Source: Rhizobium leguminosarum (GTDB taxonomy: Bacteria; Pseudomonadota; Alphaproteobacteria; Rhizobiales; Rhizobiaceae). Taken from it: DNA of 64,000 nt. Made by a program: the position numbers and the translations under genes. The stretch's first letter is position 1. Every line of letters starts with the position of its first letter. The DNA lies in assembly GCF_004123835.1 (NCBI RefSeq), contig NZ_MZMU01000022.1, positions 1-64,000 on the forward strand, read 5' to 3'. Shown here piece after piece: positions 10,001-16,931 of the stretch. The notes beneath the pieces are model-generated. The model had not been told where the DNA came from, ran no database searches, and saw nothing but the letters and a program-made list of their open reading frames with translations.

Positions 10001-10436
10001 CGCTTCCCTGGGTCCCGAGGGCAAGGAGCTGCCCCCCCTGTTCAATCGTCACCGTGCCATTGTTGTTGACCTCAATGGCGTTGCCACCCGTGTTGAAATT
10101 GCCAATAGTGGAGACTGCCGTAGCGCTGACGAGGCCCCCACCGGCAATGGTGATGACCGCGCCGTTGCGCAGGCTGATAGCATTCAAGTCGCCGACAGCA
10201 ACCTGCGAACCGGTTCCAACATTCACAGTGATGTTGTCTGCAGCAGCAGAATTGCCGGCGCCTACGGTGGTTGTAAACGGATTGGGAGCTGTCGCGTCGC
10301 AAGTGATTACACCTCCAAGTGTGACGCAATTCGCGAACGCCGTCGCCGGCGCCATGAATGAGCCTGCGATGAAGATTGCCGCGACGATCGACGAACGGGA
10401 GGCGCACGAAGCAAAGCCGGATGGGAGTTTCTGCAT
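7017..10436 (-). CDS. Autotransporter (type Va secreted adhesin-like) with beta-strand repeat passenger
   Basis: An 1139-residue autotransporter. A signal peptide (about residues 1-36, hydrophobic core IVAAIFIAGSFMAPATAFA) directs Sec export. The passenger (about 37-860) is rich in Gly, Asn, Thr and Ser and has autotransporter-associated beta-strand repeats of the type GGTTINAGTLQLGNGGTSG. The last roughly 270 residues form an outer-membrane beta-barrel with alternating aromatic strands, ending in FKVKF with the expected terminal Phe. Two passenger units near residues 477-612 are almost identical. The start is ATG behind GGAGAT. The gene is monocistronic, so its ligand is unknown. A surface adhesion role is inferred from the family. 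Confidence 0.93.
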   Translation of the reverse strand: MQKLPSGFASCASRSSIVAAIFIAGSFMAPATAFANCVTLGGVITCDATAPNPFTTTVGAGNSAAADNITVNVGTGSQVAVGDLNAISLRNGAVITIAGGGLVSATAVSTIGNFNTGGNAIEVNNNGTVTIEQGGQLLALGTQGSAEAVNFQGTGNVLTNSGLIDANNAVAIWSQNTSGLNTVINNETGIIEAGNGTTSTVIGGSGAGALDFTNKGTIRGSINLANGNDILRLYTGSSVTGNFTGGLGTDAIFLSGDGQSSMAGNFTGFESLVKNDLGRWTLTGTITGVTVATVQNGTLVLTGTNSNYTGQVIIDPAGILEARAQALPTQLVPANNVANITNNGLVRFTQPVNGTYVGQIVGTGAVEKTGAGTLTLAPSVAAGNTYSGGTFINGGVVAVGADNALGASTGGVSFNSGTLQLNSSFDLSASRAVTLNVGGGTIDTQAFNSTLAQGVTGPGRLTKTGTGSLVLTGNSNYSGGTVISAGTLQLGNGGTSGSISGDVLNNSLLTFNRSDAFLVPGTISGSGAVEQNGSGTTVLAGNNTYTGGTTINAGTLQLGNGGTSGSIVGNVSNTGSLAFNRSDSMSFGGVISGSGSVRQIGGGTTILTAQNTYSGATTVEAGTLAAGTTNAFSPTSSTSVLAGGTLDAAGFDQTLSVLTNAGLVNIGGAPGATLTVSGNYAGAGGTLRLNTALGDDASTTDRLVVAGNTSGSTTLVVNNVGGKGALTVEGIRVIDVAGSSAGNFALDGDYRFQGEEAVIGGAYAYRLYKNGIATPTDGDWYLRSALDAADPASLPLYQPGVPVYEAYAQTLLGLNGLPTLQQRLGNRYWSGAGNGTLSQGDGPGTMEPAPQPSDGGPTFVEGRGLWARFEGTRESFDPRTSTSSADYDVDTWKFQGGLDKQLYESGSGTLMGGITAHYGNASADVSSIFGNGTVDTDGYGIGATLTWYGQNGFYLDGQAQATWYESDLSSDIAGGLSTGNDGFGYAFSLETGNRLALNQSWTLTPQAQIAYSNVNFDNFTDSFGANVSLGAGESLKGRLGLSADYENAWEGASGTTTRTHLYGIANLYYEFLDGTDVAVSGVQFASENDRTWGGIGAGSSYNWNNDKYSIYSEVSVNTSLSNFADSYSLNLNAGFKVKF
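8603..9012 (-). repeat. Near-identical tandem units in the autotransporter passenger
   Basis: Two consecutive units of about 68-69 residues share GTLQLGNGGTSGSI, FNRSD, ISGSG and NTYTGG-type blocks at the same spacing. A third, more diverged unit follows toward the C terminus. The similarity extends to DNA level, which suggests recent duplication or gene conversion. Confidence 0.8.
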
Positions 10437-10781
10437 TCTCTATCTCCGAATCTTTTCTGCATCTTTTCTGCCTGCTTAACCTAAAACCGGCCGTCTGCCT
10501 GTGTTCGATCGGCAACAAAGTGGAACAAATTGAAACTCTCCCGCGCAGAATATTAATAGTTCGATTACAGGTAGCTCCGAAGTGCCGCTGAGGCCGCGGG
10601 TGGCCAATAACCGGCGGGGACCGGTAAGTCTTCGCGCGGTTGCGACCAATAATTGCAGTTGGATGTGGAGAGCCTCGGTGTGAAAACTGCTGGAGGCATC
10701 ATTTGTGGACTGTTAGATAACATCTCGTAACGAGCGGCCGATTCACCCACATTCGGAGCCGCCCTCCGGTTTCTTTACCAT
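10437..10781. other. Intergenic region upstream of the autotransporter
   Basis: About 345 bases containing the ribosome site and presumably the promoter of the autotransporter gene on the minus strand. No gene, clear operator or RNA could be identified. Confidence 0.4.
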
Positions 10782-11030
10782 TTGCTTCTGCGAGATTCCT
10801 GGGAAAGATGGAGAAGAGCGGCGCGACGTGCTTTAGCAGCGGGGTTCACGCTTGACCATGTGGAGGATCTTGCCGAGAAGCTCGTCGTATCCGAGGCATA
10901 CGTGTCGCAGGTGAACGCGCGGAATGCGAGGCGTCGCGCTAACGACGCTCGACGAGATGACGCGCGTTTGGAATGTCACGATCGAAGGTTTGTTTGCGGC
11001 CACAGAAGACGATCTCGCCAGCGTGTCAAC
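10782..11030 (+). pseudogene. Frameshifted XRE-family helix-turn-helix regulator
   Basis: Two adjacent frames together spell an XRE/Cro-type HTH domain. In frame one, ALAAGFTLDHVEDLAEKL and VVSEAYVSQ give helices 1-3. After a switch near 10915-10925 the next frame continues GMRGVALTTLDEMTRVWNV and TIEGLF, the usual end of such a domain (compare the family pattern TTLxxLAxALxVxxxxLF). One inserted base, or two lost bases, explains the break. No good start codon precedes it. This is a relic of a small repressor, possibly one that served the neighbouring region. Confidence 0.65.
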
Positions 11031-11244
11031 GTTTAAGGTCGCCGCGGGAACAGGAAAAGAAGGTTGCCGAGATGTCCTCCTGATTACCTGCTCTTGGTGG
11101 TCCAGATTAAACCAGAACCTTTCCTCTATGCCTTTGTCATTCGGGATTGGCGCGGGTGACCAGGCACAATACTATATTGGTCAACGATAGCGGTCCAATG
11201 ACAGGGTTTTCAAAATTCGACGAGCGCGTTCGAAGGAGCAGGAG

Positions 11245-12264
11245 ATGACTATGCGACCCGAGCAGCATCGACAGGCAGACGACGCCGCGAAGTCGGCTGG
11301 CCGGCTCAAGGTCGGTTTCGTTCTGGCGCGATCGTTCACGCTGTCCGCCTTCGCGCTCTTCGTGGACACGCTGCGACTTGCCAGCGACGAGCAGGATCGT
11401 TCCGGAAGGGTCCTTGCCGACTGGCAGGTGATCGGCAGCACGCGGCACCTGATCACCGCGAGCTGCGGCGTCCAGGTCGCTCCGACATCCGATTTCGTCG
11501 ATCCGTCGAAGTTCAATTACATCGTCGTCGTCGGCGGCCTTCTGACGGTGGAGAACCCTGTCGACCAGCAGACCATCGCTTTTCTCAAGCAGGCGGACGC
11601 CAAGAAGGTGCCGCTGATCGGCGTGTGCACGGGTTCGTTCATCCTTGCTGCGGCAGGCCTGATGAAGCGGCACGAGTCCTGTGTGAGCTGGCTGCATTAT
11701 AAGGAGTTTCGGGAGCGGTTTCCCGACCTCAGCGTTCGCTCCGATCGGCTCTTCAATCTCGATCGCCAGCGCGGATCGTGCGCAGGCGGCAGCAGTTCAG
11801 CCGACATGGCAGCGTTGCTGGTCCGAAAATGTATCAGCCGCGACGCCGAACGAAACGCGCTGGAGGTCCTTCAGATCGAAAAGGCCCGGGCTCCGGCCGA
11901 CATACAGCCCCGGCGTCCGCTCTACGACGACTATGACGACGCCCGCGTCAAGGCGGCGATGATTACGATGGAACAGTTCGTCGACGGCAGCATGTCTATA
12001 CAGAAGCTTGCCGCCACGGTTGGCCTGTCACGGCGGCAACTGGAGAGAATCTTCATCGACAAGACGGGGATGTCTCCTGCCAAGGCCTATAATCGTGTTC
12101 GCATGGAGCGGGCGAAATCGATCCTTGCCCAGTCGAAGGCGCCACTGATCGAGATTGCGCTGGATGTCGGCTTTGAAAACGCCTCGCAGTTCACGAGAAC
12201 GTTCAAACGCACATTCGGGCAAACGCCGTCGCAGCATCGTGCAGCCGCTGCGAGAGCGCACTGA
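11245..12264 (+). CDS. GlxA/GbdR-like transcriptional regulator (DJ-1/PfpI domain plus AraC HTH)
   Basis: A 339-residue regulator. Residues of about 20-190 form a DJ-1/PfpI (class I amidotransferase-like) sensor domain with the cysteine region IGVCTGSFILAAAGL. Residues of about 230-335 form an AraC-type double HTH (MSIQKLAATVGLSRRQLERI and FENASQFTRTFKRTFG). GbdR, which activates glycine betaine catabolism including gbcAB in Pseudomonas, has this architecture. This gene converges on a cluster with gbcAB-like genes, so I infer it senses a methylated onium compound or a product of it. ATG 11245 follows GGAGCAGGAG. Its stop lies 6 bases from the end of the opposing M24 gene. Confidence 0.88.
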   Translation: MTMRPEQHRQADDAAKSAGRLKVGFVLARSFTLSAFALFVDTLRLASDEQDRSGRVLADWQVIGSTRHLITASCGVQVAPTSDFVDPSKFNYIVVVGGLLTVENPVDQQTIAFLKQADAKKVPLIGVCTGSFILAAAGLMKRHESCVSWLHYKEFRERFPDLSVRSDRLFNLDRQRGSCAGGSSSADMAALLVRKCISRDAERNALEVLQIEKARAPADIQPRRPLYDDYDDARVKAAMITMEQFVDGSMSIQKLAATVGLSRRQLERIFIDKTGMSPAKAYNRVRMERAKSILAQSKAPLIEIALDVGFENASQFTRTFKRTFGQTPSQHRAAAARAH

Positions 12265-12270
12265 GCTTAT

Positions 12271-13551
12271 TCAGATATCTTCCCACGGAAACGTGTCCAG
12301 CCGCTCAGCGCCCCTTGCCGTGATCAGAGCCTGGGTTTCCAGCTTGATGCTTTCGGATCCGGTTTCGGCGATCAGGCTTTCGATGTTGAGAACCATGCCC
12401 TCCTCGATGATACCGCTGAAGTCACGGTCGAAATCCGGATGCAGAAGGATCCCCGGCCATTCGTCCGCCATTCCGGTTCCGTGCAGAGCAAGCGTGTATC
12501 GATAAGGCTGGGATTTTACTGGAATCCGCCACGACAGCGCATTGAACTCTTCAAACGTCATACCGGGCTTCAGGATGGCGAGATTGTGCTCGATCTGATC
12601 CCTGGCTGCGGCGTAGAGTTCCTTCTGCTTGGCGTTCATCGCAACGTGTCCCGCGGTCCACGAGCGCGAGAGGTCGGCGCAATAGCCGTAGGGTCCGATC
12701 ATGTCGGTGTCGAAGGATATCATCTCCCCGCGTTTGACGACGTAGTCCGAGCATTCCTGATACCAGGGGTTCGTTCTGGGGCCTGCGGTCAAGAGCTTGG
12801 TCTCGAGCCATTCGCCGCCGCTCCGTGCGTTTTCGAAGTGAAGCTCGGCCCAGATCTCTCTTTCGGTGCGGCCCGGCTCGGAAACCTCGTACATCCGCGC
12901 CATGCCTGCTTCGCAGACACGGATCGTCCATCTCATCAGCTCGATCTCCTCAGTGCTTTTGATGGATCGCGCCCGCTCAGCCAGCTCCTGACCGTCTAAG
13001 AGCATGAAGCCGCGTTCCCGCAATTCGAACGCGCCGGCGGGTTCGAGCCTGTCCACCGCCACGCGCTTGTTGCCGCCATTGCGGCTCAAGAGGTCCGCGA
13101 CCTCGTCCGCCCAGGCTTTCAGGCGGGGTTCCATAAGGTTTCCGGCCGTGAAGAATATCCATGACTTCGCCGGCCGGATCTCGTCGATGCCGGGAAGCCC
13201 GTCATTGACGTGTTCGGCACCTTCGAATTCGAAAAGTATGGCCGGACCATCGGCGAGAATCAGAGCGTAGCGCGAGGCATTGTGCATCGTCCAAATGCTC
13301 ATATTCGATGAATCGAGGGCATATCGGATGTTGACGGGGTCGTAGAGAAGCAGGGCGCCGCAGTCCCATTCGCGCATCTTCCTGCGCAGGCGCTCCAGAC
13401 GATAGCGGCGAGCCCGATCGAGCGTCGTGGCCGGCAAAGGACTGATAAGGGGCCGATCCGCTCCGTCGGGATTGAGGTATGCCTGCTTTCGCTCATCTTT
13501 GAAGACCGTCGAGCCGGTCAGCTCAACGGAATTGCTTTCCTCTCGCAGCAT
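12271..13551 (-). CDS. M24-family metalloenzyme resembling DMSP lyase DddP
   Basis: A 426-residue pita-bread fold enzyme. M24 members include aminopeptidases, creatinase and the DMSP lyase DddP. The metal-site pattern is clear: two aspartates in SFDTDMIGPYGYCADLSRSW with a third ten residues after the second, the histidine in LHGTGMADEWP, and glutamates in NIESLI and KLETQAL. The D-x-D spacing and the MADEWP stretch fit DddP better than proline peptidases, as far as I can judge. ATG 13551 was chosen because upstream codons overlap the reductase gene. AAGGGA precedes it at a rather long spacing. It follows the oxygenase and reductase genes, so it may hydrolyse or cleave a methylated onium substrate. 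The substrate is unproven. Confidence 0.8.
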   Translation of the reverse strand: MLREESNSVELTGSTVFKDERKQAYLNPDGADRPLISPLPATTLDRARRYRLERLRRKMREWDCGALLLYDPVNIRYALDSSNMSIWTMHNASRYALILADGPAILFEFEGAEHVNDGLPGIDEIRPAKSWIFFTAGNLMEPRLKAWADEVADLLSRNGGNKRVAVDRLEPAGAFELRERGFMLLDGQELAERARSIKSTEEIELMRWTIRVCEAGMARMYEVSEPGRTEREIWAELHFENARSGGEWLETKLLTAGPRTNPWYQECSDYVVKRGEMISFDTDMIGPYGYCADLSRSWTAGHVAMNAKQKELYAAARDQIEHNLAILKPGMTFEEFNALSWRIPVKSQPYRYTLALHGTGMADEWPGILLHPDFDRDFSGIIEEGMVLNIESLIAETGSESIKLETQALITARGAERLDTFPWEDI

Positions 13552-13586
13552 CTCAGTCAGTCCCTTTTGTCGGTGAGTGACGGTGT

Positions 13587-14657
13587 TTAGCGCTCGATGA
13601 CCAGATCGCTGAGCGGCTTGGAGCAGCAGGGCAGGAAGAAGCCCGCGTCGATTTCCCTCTGACGAATTCCGCCATTGTGGTTCATGTCGACGGTGCCTGA
13701 CGTAAGCTTCGACTTGCAGGTGCCGCAGACGCCATTCGCGCAGGACGACGGGATCCTGACGCCTGACTTCTTTGCACAAGAGAGCACGCTCTGGTCGCCG
13801 GAGACGTCGATGCTGCGGGCTTGCTTCGAGAAGGTGACCTGAAAGACCTTGGCAGCTGCCTCCTGAACCACGGGGATCTCGGGTTCATCGATGACCGCTG
13901 CGTCGAAGCTTTCCTCCAGGTAGTTCGAGCCGGGCACGCCGAGTTCGGCGGCAATGGCGCGCGCTGCGGCCATGAACGGGGCGGGGCCGCAGCACATCAC
14001 GGTTCGCTCAGTGATATCGGGAACCGCAAGCCGCATGTATTCTTTCGAAATGCGGCCGGTCAGACCGGGCCAGGACGGCTCGTCGGCAACGGTCTCGGGC
14101 AAGAAATGCAGGCGAAGGCCTTTCAGCCTGCGGGCGATGCAGGCCAGTTCGTCGCGAAAGATCAGGTCCTGCGGCGTCCGTCCGGCGTGCATGAAGACGA
14201 TGTCGGCGGGTTCGCAACTGTCGGCGAGTTCCCGCAGAATGGACATGACGGGGGTAATGCCGGAGCCGCCGGACAAAAGCAGAAGCTTACGTCCCGACGT
14301 CTCGGGCCTGACGAAGTGGCCGAGTGGCCCGTTCGCCTTGATGGCCGTCCCCGGAACCAGGGTGTCATGAAGCCAATTGGAGATCTTGCCGCCGGGAACG
14401 CGCTTCACCGTCACGGAGAAGGCGTTCGTCCGATGCGGCGAAGACGAGATGCTGTAGCACCTGTTTTCAGTGTCTCCATTGTGTTCCAGGTCGAACAGAA
14501 AATACTGCCCGGCCTTGAACGCGAACCGCTTGCCCTCAGGGGAGGCAAAGGTGAACGTCTTGACGTCATGGGTCTCCTGCTGGACATCGAGGCAGACGAG
14601 CGCGTCGTCTTCTTCAGGGTTCCATAGGTCGTGAAGGGCGGCCCTGGCTGCGGGCAT
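13587..14657 (-). CDS. Ferredoxin reductase component of a Rieske monooxygenase (GbcB-like)
   Basis: A 356-residue flavin and iron-sulfur reductase that passes electrons from NAD(P)H to the adjacent Rieske oxygenase. It has an FAD-binding barrel with RCYSISSSPH, a nucleotide domain with LSGGSGITPVMSIL and CCGPAPFM, and a C-terminal plant-type [2Fe-2S] ferredoxin with CANGVCGTCKS and a fourth cysteine in FLPCCSKP. ATG 14657 has AGGAG overlapping the stop of the oxygenase gene, 11 bases away, so the two are probably translationally coupled. The domain order (flavin, NAD, ferredoxin) is that of GbcB and of carnitine or stachydrine demethylase reductases. Confidence 0.92.
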   Translation of the reverse strand: MPAARAALHDLWNPEEDDALVCLDVQQETHDVKTFTFASPEGKRFAFKAGQYFLFDLEHNGDTENRCYSISSSPHRTNAFSVTVKRVPGGKISNWLHDTLVPGTAIKANGPLGHFVRPETSGRKLLLLSGGSGITPVMSILRELADSCEPADIVFMHAGRTPQDLIFRDELACIARRLKGLRLHFLPETVADEPSWPGLTGRISKEYMRLAVPDITERTVMCCGPAPFMAAARAIAAELGVPGSNYLEESFDAAVIDEPEIPVVQEAAAKVFQVTFSKQARSIDVSGDQSVLSCAKKSGVRIPSSCANGVCGTCKSKLTSGTVDMNHNGGIRQREIDAGFFLPCCSKPLSDLVIER

Positions 14658-14667
14658 CTGCGGGCTC

Positions 14668-15921
14668 CTAGTATCCATGGGCGCGCATCCGATCGATGTA
14701 CCAGCTGGCGAACTTGTCGAGGTTCGTCTCGGAAAAGCGGGAGTAGGGGCCCGGCTGATAGGCCGGGTCGAGAGCGCCTGCATGGGAGCGCGCCACAAGA
14801 TCGGCGTCCTGGTCCGTCGTCGCCACCCAGACATCCGTCAGCTTGTCGAGATCGTAATCCACGCCTTCGACGGCGTCCTTGTGGACCAACCACTTGGTTC
14901 GGACCAGCGTCTTGCCCGCCGAGAGCGGAATGACGGTTGCCACCACGGCATGGTCGCCCATGAAGTGGTTCCAGCTGTTATGGCCCCAAAGATGCGTGTC
15001 GCCGAGATCCTTGCGGGTCATGTGCCCAAGAAGCTTGGAGGATGCGGCGGTGGCATCGTGGGTCTGGGATTCACCGGCGCCAGCGATGATCAGTCGCTGG
15101 GTGCGGAAGTTGGTGGCGCAGTCGGCGAGCTGCTCGACCGCAGCCGAGGGGAAGCCGTCAGACTCCCACGCCTTGGTCCGCTCTTCATACAGCCTGAAAT
15201 GCTCCTCGGCCTGTTCGCGATCCTCCGGGCTCAGCGTTTCCGGGTCGAAGCCGAAGTCGAGATCGACGAAGGAGACGCAGAGTTCCGGATGGTTCGCGGA
15301 GCAATGGTAGCATTCGCGATTGTTTTCCATCGTGAGCTTCCAGTTGCCATCCTCGATAACATCCGTTTGGAAGGCAACCTTTGCGTTCCGGATGTCGTAG
15401 GGGGCAAGGCGCTCGACCATGGCCTGTTCGAGGAGACCAATGTCCTCGGGCGGATTGTCGGAGAGGCAGACATAAATCAGTCCGCCGATCGACTTGAACG
15501 TGACGGGCTTGAGGCTCCGACACTCCTTGTCGAAATCCTTGCCCATGTGAGGCGCGTAGCTGAGCTCACCCGTCAGTTCATATGTCCAGGTGTGATAAGG
15601 ACAGACGAGTTTTGAGACGATCGTCTTGCCCGGATCGAGAAGGCGGGAGCCGCGATGGCGGCAGACATTGTGCAGGACGCGAATTTCTCCGTCGTCGTCA
15701 CGCAGAAGGATCAGGCTCGTCTTGCCGATATCGATCACCGTGGCGTCACCGAGTTCGGGAACATCGCAGTCGAGACCGACACAGATCCAGTGATTGTGGA
15801 AGAAGACGTCGATGTCTGCTTCGAACACGTCTTCTCTGACGTAAAGACCGGCCGGCAGGGAGTGACCGTTGGCACGAGCGTCGAGAAGGGCAGAAATGGA
15901 AGACGGGAGCTTGTTTAGCAT
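14668..15921 (-). CDS. Rieske non-heme iron oxygenase, alpha subunit (GbcA-like quaternary amine demethylase)
   Basis: A 417-residue terminal oxygenase. The Rieske centre is CRHRG and CPYHTW with the canonical 17-residue spacing. The mononuclear iron site has two histidines in ECYHCSANH and an aspartate in TTDQDADLV. The C-terminal pattern (GVDYDLDKLTDVWVATTDQD, PAYQPGPYSRF) is that of GbcA, the glycine betaine monooxygenase, and its stachydrine and carnitine relatives, rather than aromatic dioxygenases, and no beta subunit is present. Expected reaction: oxidative N-demethylation releasing formaldehyde. The gene heads a minus-strand operon with its reductase and an M24 enzyme, and is divergent from a LysR regulator. 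The exact substrate is not determined by sequence. Confidence 0.88.
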   Translation of the reverse strand: MLNKLPSSISALLDARANGHSLPAGLYVREDVFEADIDVFFHNHWICVGLDCDVPELGDATVIDIGKTSLILLRDDDGEIRVLHNVCRHRGSRLLDPGKTIVSKLVCPYHTWTYELTGELSYAPHMGKDFDKECRSLKPVTFKSIGGLIYVCLSDNPPEDIGLLEQAMVERLAPYDIRNAKVAFQTDVIEDGNWKLTMENNRECYHCSANHPELCVSFVDLDFGFDPETLSPEDREQAEEHFRLYEERTKAWESDGFPSAAVEQLADCATNFRTQRLIIAGAGESQTHDATAASSKLLGHMTRKDLGDTHLWGHNSWNHFMGDHAVVATVIPLSAGKTLVRTKWLVHKDAVEGVDYDLDKLTDVWVATTDQDADLVARSHAGALDPAYQPGPYSRFSETNLDKFASWYIDRMRAHGY

Positions 15922-15929
15922 CAGAACCT

Positions 15930-16004
15930 CTTATGCGAGAGTTTCCCCAGATTGCCCTTGCAGTTCCGTTGTTTCAACGGCATAAAAAATTAGGTTCGCA
16001 TAAG
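15930..16004. promoter_or_regulatory. Divergent control region with paired inverted sites
   Basis: CTTATGCGA at 15930-15938 and its exact reverse complement TCGCATAAG at 15996-16004 flank a perfect short palindrome, CCGTTG-TTT-CAACGG, at 15966-15980. The region lies between the divergent oxygenase and LysR genes, so these are likely operator elements. Confidence 0.6.
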
Positions 16005-16032
16005 TTTTTATCATGCGATGAGGGGTTCTGTG

Positions 16033-16920
16033 ATGCACTTTAGAAGACGGATCCCGTCGCTGACGGCATTGGTAACCCTGGAGGCGGTGCTCAGAAAGAA
16101 GAGCTTCACCACGGCTGCGACCGAATTGGGTGTCACCCAGGCGGCGGTCAGCAGGCAGATTGCATTGCTGGAGGAGGAATTCGGCCAGCCCTTGTTCGTG
16201 CGCAAGCATCGAGCGATCGAGCCGACGGCGGCATGCATCAACCTCGGAGCCACGCTGGCCAAGAGCTTTGCCGATATTGCCGAGAGCGTGGAAGCGCTCC
16301 AGTCGCGCAGCCAGGACGTGTTGACCATAGGGGCGACCGTTGCATTCTCGTCTTTCTGGCTGCTGCCGCGGCTGGCCGAGTTTCGCCGTGCGAACCCCGG
16401 CATCCTGGTGCGGGTGATATCCCAGGACAGCCCGATCGCTCTCGACGACGGAGAAGTCGATGTGGCAATTCGATATGGTGTGCCTCCCTTCAACGATGGC
16501 ACCGTCATCGCCTCGCATGGCGACGTTATCTGCCCCGTCTGCTCTCCCGACTATCTCAACCGTCGCGGAGATGGCCCGCTGGGCTCCGCCGACGAATTCA
16601 TCGAGACGGACGTTCTCGATCGTTCATGGTATAGCTGGGCGCAGTGGTTTTCGCTGATCGGCGCCAACATCGAGGTAAAGCCGTCGCTTCGGTTCAACCA
16701 CTATACCGAAACCATCGCAGCCGCGCGCGCAGGGCAAGGGATTGCCTTGGGATGGCGCATGCTGGTGGGCACCTTTCTGGAGGATGGAACCCTGGTGCGG
16801 ATCGGCGGTGGCGAGCTTGCCGCGGAGGATCGTTACAACGTGATCGTGCCCGTCAAAGCCAAGCGAAGCAACGCGCGCGACCTTGCCGCCGCCTGGCTGA
16901 CGGCATCACTGCACGGTTGA
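16033..16920 (+). CDS. LysR-family transcriptional regulator (GcvA-like)
   Basis: A 295-residue LTTR with an N-terminal winged HTH (SLTALVTLEAVL, FTTAATELGVTQAAVSRQI) and a C-terminal periplasmic-binding-protein-like effector domain (LTIGATVAFSSFWLLPRL). ATG 16033 is preferred because GAGGGG lies 9 bases upstream. ATG 16018 is an in-frame alternative adding five residues. It is divergent from the Rieske oxygenase operon with 97-111 bases between, and paired operator-like repeats lie in the gap, so it is the probable local regulator alongside the GlxA-type gene at 11.2 kb. Confidence 0.9.
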   Translation: MHFRRRIPSLTALVTLEAVLRKKSFTTAATELGVTQAAVSRQIALLEEEFGQPLFVRKHRAIEPTAACINLGATLAKSFADIAESVEALQSRSQDVLTIGATVAFSSFWLLPRLAEFRRANPGILVRVISQDSPIALDDGEVDVAIRYGVPPFNDGTVIASHGDVICPVCSPDYLNRRGDGPLGSADEFIETDVLDRSWYSWAQWFSLIGANIEVKPSLRFNHYTETIAAARAGQGIALGWRMLVGTFLEDGTLVRIGGGELAAEDRYNVIVPVKAKRSNARDLAAAWLTASLHG

Positions 16921-16931
16921 TCGAAGCGTAA

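Noticed and set aside
13552..13779. N-terminal extension of the M24 gene
   Set aside because: These codons overlap the reductase gene and do not resemble the family; ATG 13551 starts the conserved protein.
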